Source: Thermoanaerobacterium thermosaccharolyticum DSM 571
GTDB taxonomy: Bacteria; Bacillota; Thermoanaerobacteria; Thermoanaerobacterales; Thermoanaerobacteraceae
Reading direction: 5' to 3'
NCBI RefSeq assembly: GCF_000145615.1
Contig: NC_014410.1
Coordinates: forward strand, 1,220,001 to 1,284,000
Length of the DNA stretch: 64,000 bases
Shown: positions 8,403-18,394 of the stretch, one piece after another
How positions within the stretch are numbered: the stretch's first letter is position 1
How the letters are laid out: each line of letters opens with the position of its first letter
Made by a program: the position numbers and the translations under genes
The notes under the pieces: generated by a model
Database searches by the model: none
Told to the model about the DNA's origin: nothing
What the model saw: the letters and a program-made list of their open reading frames with translations, nothing else

Positions 8403-11033
8403 ATGGCAAAGAAGTATGTTTATTTATTCAGCGAAGGTAATGCATCAATGAGAAACTTACTTGGTGGAAAAGGAGCAAACCTTGCTGAAATGACAAATTT
8501 AGGTTTGCCTGTGCCCCAAGGCTTTACTGTAACAACAGAAGCTTGTACTAAATATTATGAGGATGGCAAAAAAATATCAGATGATATAGTTGAAGAAATT
8601 TATAAGAATATGGCTATTCTAGAACAAATAAATAATAAAAAATTTGGCGACAAGAAAAATCCCTTGTTGGTTTCAGTACGTTCAGGTGCAAGGGTTTCTA
8701 TGCCTGGAATGATGGATACGATCTTAAATCTTGGATTAAATGATGATACAGTTGTTGGACTTGCTGAAGCTACAAATAACGAGAGATTTGCTTATGACAG
8801 TTATAGAAGATTTATTCAAATGTTCTCAGATGTTGTAATGGGAATTGATAAGAATAAATTTGAGGCAATCCTTGATGCTGTAAAAGAAGAAAACGGTGCT
8901 AAATACGATACAGATCTAACTGCAGAAAACCTAAAAGAAGTTGTAAAGAGATATAAAGAATTGTACAAGCAAGAGATGGGTGTTGAATTCCCGCAAGATC
9001 CAAAGGTTCAGCTACTCGAAGCTGTCAAAGCCGTATTTAGATCATGGGATAACCCAAGGGCTATTGTATATAGAAGGTTAAATGATATACCTAGCGATTG
9101 GGGTACTGCTGTAAATGTCCAGACAATGGTATTTGGCAATATGGGAAATGATTCTGGTACAGGCGTTGCATTTACTAGAAATCCTGCTACAGGCGAAAAA
9201 GCTTTATTCGGAGAATTCTTAATGAATGCTCAAGGTGAAGATGTCGTTGCAGGTATAAGGACGCCACAGCCAATATCAACATTAAAAGATATTATGCCAG
9301 AAGTATACAATCAGTTTACAGAGATTGCAAACAAGCTGGAAAACCACTACAGAGATATGCAAGACATTGAATTTACGATTGAAAGATCAAAGTTGTACAT
9401 GCTTCAAACTAGAAATGGAAAGAGAACTGCTCAGGCAGCATTAAAAGTTGCAATCGATTTAGTGAATGAAGGATTGATTGATGAAAAAGAAGCAGTATTA
9501 AGAGTTGATCCGAAACAGCTTGACCAGTTATTGCATCCAATGTTTGACGCGGAAGCACTAAAAGCAGCAAAACCAATTGCAAAAGGCTTACCAGCATCAC
9601 CAGGTGCAGCTGCAGGAAAGGTATATTTTACAGCAGATGATGCGGTTGAAGCTGCAAAAGGTAGAGGCGAAAAAGTAGTACTCGTAAGAATGGAAACATC
9701 TCCTGAGGATATTGAAGGCATGGTTGTTGCACAAGGTATTTTAACTGGTCGTGGTGGTATGACATCACATGCTGCTGTTGTCGCTAGAGGAATGGGAACA
9801 TGCTGTGTAGCTGGTTGCAGTGCTGCTTTGATAGATGAGAATGAAAAAGTTATGAAAATAGGAGATGTTATTGTAAAAGAAGGAGACTACATATCAATAG
9901 ATGGTAGCACAGGTAACGTATATCTCGGCGAAATTAAAACTGTACCACCTTCATTAACAGGTAATTTTGCTACGTTGATGGGATGGGCAGACAGATATAG
10001 AAAATTAAAAGTTAAAGCAAATGCCGACATTCCAAGAGATGCAAAAGTTGCAGTAAACTTTGGCGCTGAAGGAATAGGTCTTTGCAGAACAGAGCACATG
10101 TTCTTTGCTGAAGACAGAATACCTGCAATGAGAGAAATGATTGTATCAAAGACTGAGGAACAAAGAAGAAATGCATTGAACAAGCTTCTTCCAATGCAAA
10201 GGTCTGACTTTGAAGGATTGTTTGAGGCTATGGGAGAACATCCTGTAACAATACGTCTTCTTGATCCACCACTACATGAATTCTTGCCTCATGAGGATGA
10301 AGATATAAAAGCTTTGGCAAACGAAATGGGAATGGCATTTGAAGATTTGAAGGCTACTGTAGAAAGTCTTAAGGAGTTTAATCCAATGCTTGGATTTAGA
10401 GGATGCAGACTTGCTGTTAAGTATCCAGAAATAGCTGAGATGCAGACAAGAGCTATAATTGAGGCAGCAATAAATGTATCCAATAAACTAGGTATTAATA
10501 TTGAACCACAAATAATGATACCTCTAATTGGCGATATAAAAGAAATGAAATATGTAAAAGAGATTATAGTAAAAGCTGCCGATGAAGTATTGAAAGAGAA
10601 GAATGCTAATCTTAAGTACCAAGTTGGAACAATGATTGAAGTACCTAGAGCTGCTCTTACAGCAGATGAAATTGCAAAAGAAGCAGAGTTCTTCTCGTTT
10701 GGTACAAATGACTTGACACAGCTTACATTTGCATTCTCAAGAGATGATGCAGGTAAATTCCTAGAATCATACTATGACAAGAAGATATACGACTTTGATC
10801 CATTTGCAAAGCTTGATCAAAATGGTGTAGGCAAGCTTGTTGAGATGGGCACAAAATTAGGTAGACAAACGAGACCTGATTTGAGTGTAGGTATATGCGG
10901 AGAACATGGCGGAGATCCATCGTCAATTGAATTCTGCCATAAAGCAGGACTTGACTATGTATCATGCTCACCATACAGAGTGCCAATTGCAAGACTTGCT
11001 GCTGCACAAGCCGCAATAAAGGATGAAAAATAA
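8403..11033 (+). CDS. ppdK: Pyruvate, phosphate dikinase
   Basis: 876 aa, typical length. The ATP-grasp N-terminal domain opens with GGKGANLAEM. The swivelling phosphohistidine domain has GGMTSHAAVVARGMG (about residues 450-464) with the catalytic histidine and the threonine modified by PDRP. The C-terminal PEP/pyruvate TIM barrel contains SFGTNDLTQ and GICGEHGGDP with the catalytic cysteine. It interconverts pyruvate + ATP + Pi and PEP + AMP + PPi, a PPi-linked glycolysis/gluconeogenesis step common in clostridial thermophiles. ATG directly abuts the upstream regulator's stop. Confidence 0.97.
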   Translation: MAKKYVYLFSEGNASMRNLLGGKGANLAEMTNLGLPVPQGFTVTTEACTKYYEDGKKISDDIVEEIYKNMAILEQINNKKFGDKKNPLLVSVRSGARVSMPGMMDTILNLGLNDDTVVGLAEATNNERFAYDSYRRFIQMFSDVVMGIDKNKFEAILDAVKEENGAKYDTDLTAENLKEVVKRYKELYKQEMGVEFPQDPKVQLLEAVKAVFRSWDNPRAIVYRRLNDIPSDWGTAVNVQTMVFGNMGNDSGTGVAFTRNPATGEKALFGEFLMNAQGEDVVAGIRTPQPISTLKDIMPEVYNQFTEIANKLENHYRDMQDIEFTIERSKLYMLQTRNGKRTAQAALKVAIDLVNEGLIDEKEAVLRVDPKQLDQLLHPMFDAEALKAAKPIAKGLPASPGAAAGKVYFTADDAVEAAKGRGEKVVLVRMETSPEDIEGMVVAQGILTGRGGMTSHAAVVARGMGTCCVAGCSAALIDENEKVMKIGDVIVKEGDYISIDGSTGNVYLGEIKTVPPSLTGNFATLMGWADRYRKLKVKANADIPRDAKVAVNFGAEGIGLCRTEHMFFAEDRIPAMREMIVSKTEEQRRNALNKLLPMQRSDFEGLFEAMGEHPVTIRLLDPPLHEFLPHEDEDIKALANEMGMAFEDLKATVESLKEFNPMLGFRGCRLAVKYPEIAEMQTRAIIEAAINVSNKLGINIEPQIMIPLIGDIKEMKYVKEIIVKAADEVLKEKNANLKYQVGTMIEVPRAALTADEIAKEAEFFSFGTNDLTQLTFAFSRDDAGKFLESYYDKKIYDFDPFAKLDQNGVGKLVEMGTKLGRQTRPDLSVGICGEHGGDPSSIEFCHKAGLDYVSCSPYRVPIARLAAAQAAIKDEK

Positions 11034-11059
11034 ATAACATAGAAAAGTGTAACTTTTTA

Positions 11060-11091
11060 GGCTGCTGGCATATTTTGTCCAACAGCCTTTT
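11060..11091 (+). terminator. Terminator after ppdK
   Basis: GGCTGCTGG (11060-11068) and CCAACAGCC (11079-11087), one internal mismatch, followed by TTTTA. It lies between the convergent ends of ppdK and the minus-strand small gene. Confidence 0.7.
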
Positions 11092-11563
11092 ACATATTGC
11101 TTTTTATTATTTTGCCATTTTTATCTATAACTTTATATTTGCCTGTGTAAAAATCAATAAAAATCATTGGATATGAGCTGTATTTATTTGTTAATATCTC
11201 CCAATAAACTAATTCTTTTCTGGGATTTTCTGTTGTCTCGTGTTTCAACTCTATTTTCCAAATCTCATCGCATAACTTATTATTATTTACAATTGATATT
11301 GCATCTTCTCTTGAAATACCATCTTTTGAGTTAACAACATATTCCAAATGTGGATTAAAAAAATGAATTTGATTTATAAAATAAATATTTTTATTGCCTT
11401 TACTGTCAATAGCATTTACTACAGTTAATGGTCTACCAATATTATTAAAATGTAAAGAAGTAATTTTAACCGTATGTCCTTCATAAATAACTATAGAAAT
11501 TGCTTGTATTTGCCTTAAAAAAAGCAATATAAAAAAACAGATTATTAGAATAAATAATAACAA
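11090..11563 (-). CDS. Small membrane-anchored protein, possible PepSY-like domain
   Basis: 157 aa from TTG at 11563, or about 164 aa if translation begins seven codons earlier. A strong ribosome site (AAGGAGG, 11593-11599) is far from the TTG but 8 bases from an in-frame ATA (11584), and the added residues (KKKYKI) complete a normal Lys-rich signal anchor before the hydrophobic stretch. The C-terminal half (GISREDAISIV, then IDFYTGKYKVIDKNG) resembles PepSY-type propeptide/inhibitor domains, low certainty. Downstream of a broken C39-peptidase-like gene on the same strand. I do not recognise a specific function. Confidence 0.6.
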   Translation of the reverse strand: MLLFILIICFFILLFLRQIQAISIVIYEGHTVKITSLHFNNIGRPLTVVNAIDSKGNKNIYFINQIHFFNPHLEYVVNSKDGISREDAISIVNNNKLCDEIWKIELKHETTENPRKELVYWEILTNKYSSYPMIFIDFYTGKYKVIDKNGKIIKSNM

Positions 11564-11597
11564 TATTTTGTATTTCTTTTTTATAATAATACCCTCC

Positions 11598-12421
11598 TTA
11601 GAATTTTAATAGGGTATAGAACTGACCATAGTAAACTCTATTTGTATATTGATTTAATCCATTTTTATACCATAAAAAAGGTGTTGCACCGACTGTTGTT
11701 CCCATATCTTTTGCAAGTTGTGCTATATCATTATCTGCATTACCTGTTATTAATTTAGGATAACCATTATGCGCCCAGAAGTACAATAAATTATAAGCTG
11801 CTACTGGTCCACAAGATCTATTACCAACAACTTGTTCTGTTCCAACATTATAAAGTATTTTACCAGATGATAATGCGGTTACATTAGTTGTAATGTTTTT
11901 TGTTTTTAATAAATTTTTGCATCCTTACTTGTATCTACACTTAATTTTACACTACTATCATATGTGAAATCAAATATTTCTTTGGATTTTGATTTTTCAT
12001 CTCCTGCGGCTACACCATAGTTTGATGGTCCATCATACAATAATGTTATTTTCTTATTATTAAATTTGTCTGATTTGGCTTTTATATATTCAGAAAGATA
12101 GTCTGAATATGGTGATTGGCCAAGAGCATATTCAACAACTTTATCAGTTTTAGGGTCTACAATGACATATCCAATTATTTTGTTACCATGCAATATATTA
12201 TAAAGGTAAGCTGATAATTGATCGTCCGAATTATATAAATTTATTCTTTCACTTATTTTTTCTCCATTCCAAATCATAAATTCACCGTAATTTGAAATGT
12301 TCTTTATTTGTACTTAAACATCTTTATCTACAGTGTTATCCATAGCAAAAACAAAACTAAAGGTAGAAACTGTAAGAAGAGTAACAATATGAAGACAGAA
12401 ATGGAGCAAAAACAATTGCAA
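11598..12421 (-). pseudogene. Broken secreted C39-like cysteine peptidase family gene
   Basis: Read on the minus strand. A signal-peptide-like segment (from a possible TTG at 12421, ending VFAMDN) runs in frame into a TAA at 12314-12316, then an open stretch from 12277 to 11906. After an A-rich tract near 11920 the reading frame shifts and continues as NLLKTKNITTN, then RSCGPVAAYNLLYFW, the cysteine-containing start of a C39-like peptidase domain, to a stop at 11598. At least two lesions are therefore needed to explain it. The short open pieces 11598-11786 and 11906-12277 are parts of this one ancestor. Confidence 0.7.
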
Positions 12422-12486
12422 GAGAATTCACAATACATTAAACATTATGCGGATAAAATTTGAAGAAAAAATTTGCTAACGACTAC

Positions 12487-12535
12487 TTGACACAAACAGT
12501 TTTTCTTTAATATTTCTCATAGTAGATGTTATAAT
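12487..12535 (+). promoter_or_regulatory. Possible promoter(s) for rnr
   Basis: TTGACA at 12487-12492 with only weak -10 matches at normal spacing; separately an extended -10 TGTTATAAT at 12527-12535 without a good -35. The remaining sequence from 12422 to 12620 shows no gene. Confidence 0.35.
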
Positions 12536-12633
12536 TATAATAGATATTGGAAAATTAATTATGTAAGAAATTTGGTGTGTATTTATACTAATATTATGTA
12601 AATTTTTATTTTAATGGATTGCGAGGAATATGT

Positions 12634-14793
12634 ATGAATTTTAAAGATAAATTATTAGAGCTTTTTAGCGACGAAAATTACAAGCCTTCAAAGATTGATA
12701 ATATTTTGAAAATGCTTGATGTGGATTATAGTCAAAAAGGCATTGTTGAGGATTTATTAAAGGATTTAGAAAAAGATGGGACAATATATAAAACAAAAAA
12801 TGAAAAGTACGCTTTATCAGAAAGACTGGATATAATAAAAGGCAAAATAGATGCTACTTCGAGAGGATTCGCTTTTTTGATACCAGAAAATGAAAACATT
12901 AAGGACATATTTATTTCTAAAGACAATTTAAACAATGCAATGCAAAATGATATTGTATTAGTGCGGGTAATAAAAAAAGTTGAAGGTAAAAAGTGGGAAG
13001 GAGAAGTTGTGAAAATACTCAAAAGGGCTAATTCTACTATAGTTGGCACTTTTGAGAAAAGCCGCAATTTTGGCTTTGTAGTTCCCGATGATAGAAACAT
13101 TACGCAAGATGTTTTTATTTCAAAAGCTGACACTATGAATGCTCAAGATGGCATGAAAGTTGTCGTGAAAATAACTAAGTGGCCAGAAAAAAGGAGAAGT
13201 CCTGAAGGGAAAATAGTTGAGATTTTAGGCAGGAAAAATGATCCTGGAGTAGATGTACTGTCAGTGATTCGCTCATACAACATACCTGAAGAATTTCCAA
13301 AGAAAGTCATAAGAGAAGCAGAAAATATAGAAGATAAAATATCTAGTGAAGAAATATCAGGAAGGACAGATTTGCGCCACCTGAATATTGTGACAATAGA
13401 TGGTGAAGATGCAAAGGATCTTGATGATGCTGTAGCAGTGGAAAAGCTTGATAGTGGTGATTATATACTTTATGTTAGTATTGCCGATGTCAGTCATTAC
13501 GTAAAAGAAGGTTCGGAGCTTGATAAGGAGGCTTTAAACAGGGGCTGCAGTGTGTACTTTATAGATAGAGTCATACCAATGCTGCCACATAGATTGTCAA
13601 ATGGAATTTGCAGCCTCAATCCATCAGAGGACAGATTGACACTTACAGTCAAGATGAAGATAGACAAGAATGGTAATGTTGTAGATCACGATATATTTGA
13701 AAGTGTAATACGAAGCAAAGAAAGAATGACATATACTAATGTATACAAAATTTTAGAAGGAAACGATGATGAATTAAAAGAGCGTTATAAAGATTTAGTA
13801 GGGGATTTTAATAATATGAGAGATTTGGCAAAGATATTGTTGGAAAGAAGAAAAAGACGGGGTAGTGTAGACTTTGATTTTGAAGAAGCAAAAGTAATTG
13901 TTGATGAAAATGGAAAACCAACCGATATTGTAAAAGTCGAGAGAAATATAGCACATAGGATTATTGAGGAATTTATGCTTGTTGCAAATGAGACAGTTGC
14001 CGAACACATGCATTGGATTAACGTGCCATTTGTGTATAGAGTTCATGAACATCCTGACATGGAAAAGTTGATGGCATTTAATAAATTTATACACAATCTT
14101 GGTTATCACATAAAAGGCATTGGAGGAGATGAAATACATCCAAAGGCTTTACAAGAACTTATAAAACAGGTGAGAGGAAAAAATGAACAAAGGATTGTAG
14201 AGACGCTTTTATTAAGATCCCTTAAAAGAGCTAGGTACAGTCCAGAGGATTTAGGCCACTATGCACTTGCAACGCAGTATTATACACACTTTACATCACC
14301 TATAAGAAGGTATCCTGATCTTATAATCCATAGGATTATTAAAGAGAATATTCATGGAAAATTGAATGAGAAGCGGCAGGAACATTATAACAAAATATTA
14401 AATGACATTTCATTAAAATCTTCAGAAAGGGAAAGAGCGGCGGATTCTGCAGAGAAAGAAATAGAAGATTTGAAGAAAGTAGAGTACATGAAAGAAAGAA
14501 TTGGAAATGTATATAAGGCTATAATCGCTAATGTTACCAATTATGGGTTTTTTGTAGAGCTAGACAATACTGTAGAAGGATTGGTAGATATAGATACACT
14601 TGATGATGACTACTATCATTATGATGATGAAACATATACGTTGATAGGAGAAAGAACGAAGAGAAAGTTTTCTATAGGCGATGAAGTTTATGTAAAAGTT
14701 GTAGGTGCAAATGTAGACAGGAGAGAGATAGATTTTGTATTGGCGTCTCCTGATGAAGCAACAAAGATAAAGATGCTTGACATGAGTTTTTAA
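12634..14793 (+). CDS. rnr: Ribonuclease R
   Basis: 719 aa from ATG 12634 (GAGG 7 bases upstream); the TTG at 12619 overlaps the ribosome site. Order of domains: N-terminal winged helix (1-65), two cold-shock OB folds (about 70-220, with RGFAFLIP and RNFGFVVP), RNB catalytic domain with DGEDAKDLDDAV holding the metal-binding aspartates (about residue 255), and a C-terminal S1 domain (about 635-715, ANVTNYGFFVEL). This 3'-5' exoribonuclease degrades structured RNA and assists trans-translation, matching its place upstream of smpB and tmRNA. Confidence 0.96.
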   Translation: MNFKDKLLELFSDENYKPSKIDNILKMLDVDYSQKGIVEDLLKDLEKDGTIYKTKNEKYALSERLDIIKGKIDATSRGFAFLIPENENIKDIFISKDNLNNAMQNDIVLVRVIKKVEGKKWEGEVVKILKRANSTIVGTFEKSRNFGFVVPDDRNITQDVFISKADTMNAQDGMKVVVKITKWPEKRRSPEGKIVEILGRKNDPGVDVLSVIRSYNIPEEFPKKVIREAENIEDKISSEEISGRTDLRHLNIVTIDGEDAKDLDDAVAVEKLDSGDYILYVSIADVSHYVKEGSELDKEALNRGCSVYFIDRVIPMLPHRLSNGICSLNPSEDRLTLTVKMKIDKNGNVVDHDIFESVIRSKERMTYTNVYKILEGNDDELKERYKDLVGDFNNMRDLAKILLERRKRRGSVDFDFEEAKVIVDENGKPTDIVKVERNIAHRIIEEFMLVANETVAEHMHWINVPFVYRVHEHPDMEKLMAFNKFIHNLGYHIKGIGGDEIHPKALQELIKQVRGKNEQRIVETLLLRSLKRARYSPEDLGHYALATQYYTHFTSPIRRYPDLIIHRIIKENIHGKLNEKRQEHYNKILNDISLKSSERERAADSAEKEIEDLKKVEYMKERIGNVYKAIIANVTNYGFFVELDNTVEGLVDIDTLDDDYYHYDDETYTLIGERTKRKFSIGDEVYVKVVGANVDRREIDFVLASPDEATKIKMLDMSF

Positions 14794-14804
14794 TATGCTA
14801 TAAT
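14777..14804 (+). promoter_or_regulatory. Promoter for smpB
   Basis: TTGACA (14777-14782), 16-base spacer, TATAAT (14799-14804), overlapping the last codons of rnr. A CCCTA..TAGGG hairpin (about 14818-14842) lies between it and the smpB start. Confidence 0.65.
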
Positions 14805-14868
14805 AGAAAAGCAAAGGCCCTATTTGTTTGACACAAGTAGGGTGATTTTGTGAAAAAGGTGTTATCTT

Positions 14869-15336
14869 ATGACAAGCGAAAATATTAAAGTATTAGCACA
14901 AAATAAAAAAGCAAGCCACGATTATTTTATTGACGAAGTATATGAAGCGGGCATTGTACTCTTTGGTACTGAAGTTAAATCTGTTCGCATGGGTAAAGTC
15001 AATTTGAAGGACAGCTTTGCGCGTATTGAAAACAATGAAGTTTTCTTATACAATATGCATATAAGTCCTTATGAGAAAGGTAATATATTTAACAAGGATC
15101 CATTGAGAACAAGGAAATTGCTTTTAAACAGACGAGAAATAAATAAATTGACGGGATATGTTACTCAAAAAGGTTATACATTAGTACCACTAAGAGTTTA
15201 TTTAAAACATGGACTCGTAAAAATTGAGTTGGCTGTAGCTAGAGGTAAGAAATTATATGATAAGAGAGAAGATATAGCAAAAAGAGATGCCAAGAGAGAA
15301 ATTGAAAGGCATTTTAAAGAAAAACAGCATATATAA
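14869..15336 (+). CDS. smpB: SsrA-binding protein SmpB
   Basis: 155 aa, full length. Family signatures present: KKASHDYFI near the N-terminus, GTEVKSVR (about residues 38-45), and a basic C-terminal tail ([15 protein letters not shown]). SmpB binds tmRNA and carries it to stalled ribosomes. Its tmRNA gene starts 4 bases after the stop codon, so the two partners are neighbours. Confidence 0.97.
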   Translation: MTSENIKVLAQNKKASHDYFIDEVYEAGIVLFGTEVKSVRMGKVNLKDSFARIENNEVFLYNMHISPYEKGNIFNKDPLRTRKLLLNRREINKLTGYVTQKGYTLVPLRVYLKHGLVKIELAVARGKKLYDKREDIAKRDAKREIERHFKEKQHI

Positions 15337-15340
15337 ATAT

Positions 15341-15694
15341 GGGGGTGTACTGGTTTCGACGGGGGTAGTCGAGGTAAAAGTAGCGAGTCGAGGTTCCATC
15401 TGCTCGTTAAACGGTGGACTTAAAAATAAACGCAAACAACGATAATTTAGCTTACGCTGCTTAATTAATAAGCAGCCGTTCAACCTTTGATTCCCACATC
15501 AAAGGATTGGGCGTCGATTTAGTGGGGAACTGATTTATCAAAGCTTTGAGATAAATCGGATTTTATGAAGCTACTGAAGCAGTTATCCTGTCACTGGGAG
15601 AACTGCAGAGGGAATGTAAAAACAGTGACTGCACTCGGAGAAGCTTTTACTGTGACACCTTCGGACCGGGGTTCGACTCCCCGCACCTCCACCA
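15341..15694 (+). ncRNA. ssrA: Transfer-messenger RNA (SsrA)
   Basis: The 5' end GGGGGTGTACTGGTTTCGAC and the 3' end TTCGACTCCCCGCACCTCCACCA are hallmark tmRNA sequences, and GGGGGTG (15341-15347) pairs with CACCTCC (15684-15690). The tag reading frame begins with GCA at 15432 and reads ANNDNLAYAA before TAA at 15462-15464. The CCA end is encoded. About 354 nt, one-piece type. Confidence 0.97.
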
Positions 15695-15714
15695 TACATA
15701 TAAACTTTTCATCT

Positions 15715-15787
15715 GGGGACGTAGCTCAGTTGGGAGAGCACCACAATGGCATTGTGGGGGTCGAGAGTTCGAGTCTCTTCGTCTCCA
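15715..15787 (+). tRNA. tRNA-Ala (anticodon GGC)
   Basis: Acceptor GGGGACG (15715-15721) pairs with CGTCTCC (15780-15786). The D arm is GCTCAGTTGGGAGAGC. The anticodon stem CCACA/TGTGG encloses ATGGCAT, anticodon GGC. The T arm contains GTTCGAG. Discriminator A; CCA is not encoded. It lies 20 bases after tmRNA and is probably processed from the same transcript. Confidence 0.93.
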
Positions 15788-15867
15788 CTGAGAAATTTCA
15801 AGGATTTCCTTCAAATATAGAAGTATCGAAGTCCTTTTTAATTTTTTATAAAACCAATTAGAATAAT

Positions 15868-15900
15868 AAAAAACTATTGGGATTACCCCAATAGTTTTTT
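15868..15900. terminator. Bidirectional terminator between tRNA-Ala and glnN
   Basis: AAAAAACTATTGGG and CCCAATAGTTTTTT form a long stem with a 5-base loop; A and T tracts serve both strands, ending the tmRNA/tRNA transcript and the convergent glnN transcript. Confidence 0.85.
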
Positions 15901-15916
15901 AAGTATATAGAATATT

Positions 15917-18019
15917 TTACACATAGAATAACATATCTGCATATGTCGGTAGTGGCCAAATATCAGCATCTACTAAGGTTTCTAATTTATCGCCTATTTC
16001 TCTCAGTTCACTCATCTTAACGAATACTTCATCTCTATAATATTTTGCAATAGCAAAAGAATCACCTTCTATGTTGCTTGCATTGTTTACTGCATTTTCG
16101 AGGATATCAATTCTTTTCTTGAATTCTGCTGCTAATGAGGAAACTTCATTTAACAAGTCTGATTGCGCATCAACCGTAACGTCTAATCCTGTACCTTTTG
16201 CTGCGTTTATTGAATCAGCGACTTCTTTTATAAATTTAATGACTGATGGCAATAATTGTCTTTTAGCAATATCAAGCATTGTCAGTGCTTCAATATTTAT
16301 CGTCTTTGTATAATTTTCAAGCATTATTTCATAGCGAGACTCTAATTCGACTTTGCTTAATACACCGTGTTTCTCCATGACTTTTACATTTTTGTCTTTC
16401 AAAAGAGCAGGTATAGCATCAACTGTTGAAGAGATATTTGGAAGACCTCTCTTTTCAGCCTCTTTAACCCATTCTTCTGAGTATCCATTTCCATTAAATA
16501 TAACGCGTTTATGGTTTGTGACAATCTCTTTCAGTATTTTTTGTACTTCTTCATCAAAGTTAGTAGCATTTTCAAGCCTATCGGCAACTTCTGATAGAAC
16601 TTCTGCGACAATAGTGTTTAAGATGTAATTTGCAGTTGCTATAGATGATGATGAACCTACCATTCTAAATTCAAACTTATTTCCTGTAAATGCAAATGGA
16701 GATGTTCTGTTTCTATCTGTTGAATCTTTATGAAGTGTAGGCAGTGTTGTTACACCTATTTTTAATTCTCCACCTTGTTTAGAGTTTGTAGCACCACCGT
16801 TTTCACCTATTTGCTCTAAAATATCTGTTAGCTGATCGCCTAAAAATATTGAAATTATTGCTGGTGGAGCTTCATTTGCACCTAGTCTGTGATCATTTCC
16901 AGGTGTTGCACATGATACTCTAAGTAGATCTGCATATTCATCTATTGCTTTAATTACCGAACACAAAAATACTAAAAATTGTGCATTTTCATGTGGTGTT
17001 TTGCCAGGATCTAAAAGATTTATACCATCGTCTGTACTCATTGACCAGTTATTATGTTTGCCAGAACCATTTACACCTGCAAATGGTTTTTCGTGCAACA
17101 AACATACCAGATCATTTCTCAGAGCGACCTTTTTCATTATATCCATTGTCAATTGATTGTGGTCTGTTGCTATGTTTGTTGTATTAAAAATTGGTGCTAA
17201 TTCGTGCTGTGCCGGAGCAACTTCGTTATGTTCCGTCTTAGCAGATATTCCGAGCTTCCAAAGCTCTTCATCAAGCTCTTTCATGAATGTGGAAACTCTT
17301 TCTCTTATTGTACCAAAATAATGATCTTCCATTTCTTGTCCCTTAGGTGGTTTTGCACCAAATAGCGTTCTCCCAGTTAGGATGAGGTCTTTACGTTTTT
17401 CGTATAATTTTTTATCTATCAAGAAATACTCTTGCTCTGGACCAACTGTAGTAATTACTCTTTTTGAAGTTGTATTGCCAAATAATCTTAATACGCGCAA
17501 AGCTTCTTTTGACAATGCTTCCATTGAACGCAATAATGGCGTCTTTAAATCCAATGCTTCACCAGTATATGAACAAAATGCTGTTGGTATATAAAGAACG
17601 TTATCTCTAACAAATGCAGGAGATGTGCAGTCCCACGCAGTATAACCTCTTGCTTCGAATGTAGCTCTTAATCCGCCTGAAGGGAACGATGATGCGTCAG
17701 GCTCACCTTTTATAAGTTCTTTACCTGAAAATTCTGTTATGACTTTGCCATCAGGAGTAGGTGAAATAAACGATTCATGCTTTTCTGCAGTAATTCCTGT
17801 TAACGGTTGAAACCAGTGTGTAAAATGCGTTGCTCCTTTTTCAATAGCCCAGTCTTTCATAGCATTAGCGACTACGTCAGCGACTTTGGGATCAAGAGGA
17901 AGCCCTTCATCAATTGTTTTTCTTAAAGCATTGTAAGTCTGTTTTGGCAGGCGTTCTCTCATAACAGCGTCATTAAATACATTTTCTCTAAAGATATTTT
18001 TTAAAGTTTTTTCTTGCAT
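15917..18019 (-). CDS. glnN: Type III glutamine synthetase (GSIII, GlnN)
   Basis: 700 aa, the length of the GSIII class and far longer than GSI. Active-site segments are recognisable: [11 protein letters not shown] (glutamate/histidine ligands, about residues 260-270), GKHNNWS (about 317-323) and [15 protein letters not shown] (about 368-382). It makes glutamine from glutamate, ammonia and ATP. ATG start with AAAGGGG upstream on the minus strand. A promoter and a terminator-like hairpin precede it, suggesting control by transcript attenuation. No ammonium transporter or regulator gene adjoins. Confidence 0.95.
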   Translation of the reverse strand: MQEKTLKNIFRENVFNDAVMRERLPKQTYNALRKTIDEGLPLDPKVADVVANAMKDWAIEKGATHFTHWFQPLTGITAEKHESFISPTPDGKVITEFSGKELIKGEPDASSFPSGGLRATFEARGYTAWDCTSPAFVRDNVLYIPTAFCSYTGEALDLKTPLLRSMEALSKEALRVLRLFGNTTSKRVITTVGPEQEYFLIDKKLYEKRKDLILTGRTLFGAKPPKGQEMEDHYFGTIRERVSTFMKELDEELWKLGISAKTEHNEVAPAQHELAPIFNTTNIATDHNQLTMDIMKKVALRNDLVCLLHEKPFAGVNGSGKHNNWSMSTDDGINLLDPGKTPHENAQFLVFLCSVIKAIDEYADLLRVSCATPGNDHRLGANEAPPAIISIFLGDQLTDILEQIGENGGATNSKQGGELKIGVTTLPTLHKDSTDRNRTSPFAFTGNKFEFRMVGSSSSIATANYILNTIVAEVLSEVADRLENATNFDEEVQKILKEIVTNHKRVIFNGNGYSEEWVKEAEKRGLPNISSTVDAIPALLKDKNVKVMEKHGVLSKVELESRYEIMLENYTKTINIEALTMLDIAKRQLLPSVIKFIKEVADSINAAKGTGLDVTVDAQSDLLNEVSSLAAEFKKRIDILENAVNNASNIEGDSFAIAKYYRDEVFVKMSELREIGDKLETLVDADIWPLPTYADMLFYV

Positions 18020-18075
18020 AAAAATCCCCTTTCACTTAAAATATATAAAATATGGTAAATTTAAGTAAAACAAAA

Positions 18076-18121
18076 CAAGGGTGACATTAATAAACATATT
18101 GAAATTAATGAAACACCCTTG
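18076..18121 (-). promoter_or_regulatory. Attenuator-like hairpin in the glnN leader
   Basis: On the minus strand CAAGGGTG (18121-18114) pairs with CACCCTTG (18083-18076), extended inward by CATTAAT/ATTAATG, and is followed by TTTTGTTTT. It lies downstream of the probable promoter and 57 bases before the glnN start, so transcription must read through it. Confidence 0.6.
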
Positions 18122-18141
18122 TCTCATTTATTAACTATTAA

Positions 18142-18155
18142 ATTTTGTACAAAAT
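18142..18155. promoter_or_regulatory. 14-base perfect palindrome near the glnN transcription start
   Basis: ATTTTGTACAAAAT, just downstream of the probable glnN -10 box. It could be an operator; no regulator can be assigned from the sequence. Confidence 0.3.
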
Positions 18156-18165
18156 AATTAATTAA

Positions 18166-18194
18166 ATATTAACACAAAATTTTTACAAATGCAA
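18166..18194 (-). promoter_or_regulatory. Promoter of glnN
   Basis: On the minus strand TTGCAT (18194-18189), 17-base spacer, TAATAT (18171-18166). Confidence 0.55.
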
Positions 18195-18394
18195 GTGTCT
18201 TTAAAAACTCATTATACAAATTTTTATTGGATATATTATGAAGATATAATATAATATGCAATAGGGAAACTGATATTTAACGAAGGCTTGAAAGAAGTCT
18301 CCCATCCTCTATAGGTGGGAGATGAATTTCTATTGTTTTCCATAACATTATATGCTATAATATTATCAGGAGTAAAAAGTAAAGTGGTGATATA

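Noticed and set aside
10723-11082. 119-codon minus-strand ORF at the ppdK end
   Set aside because: Antisense to the conserved PPDK C-terminus and spans its terminator; rich in Leu/Gln/His shadow codons.
15565-15861. 98-codon plus-strand ORF
   Set aside because: It runs through tmRNA and tRNA-Ala; both RNAs are structurally certain, so the ORF is accidental.
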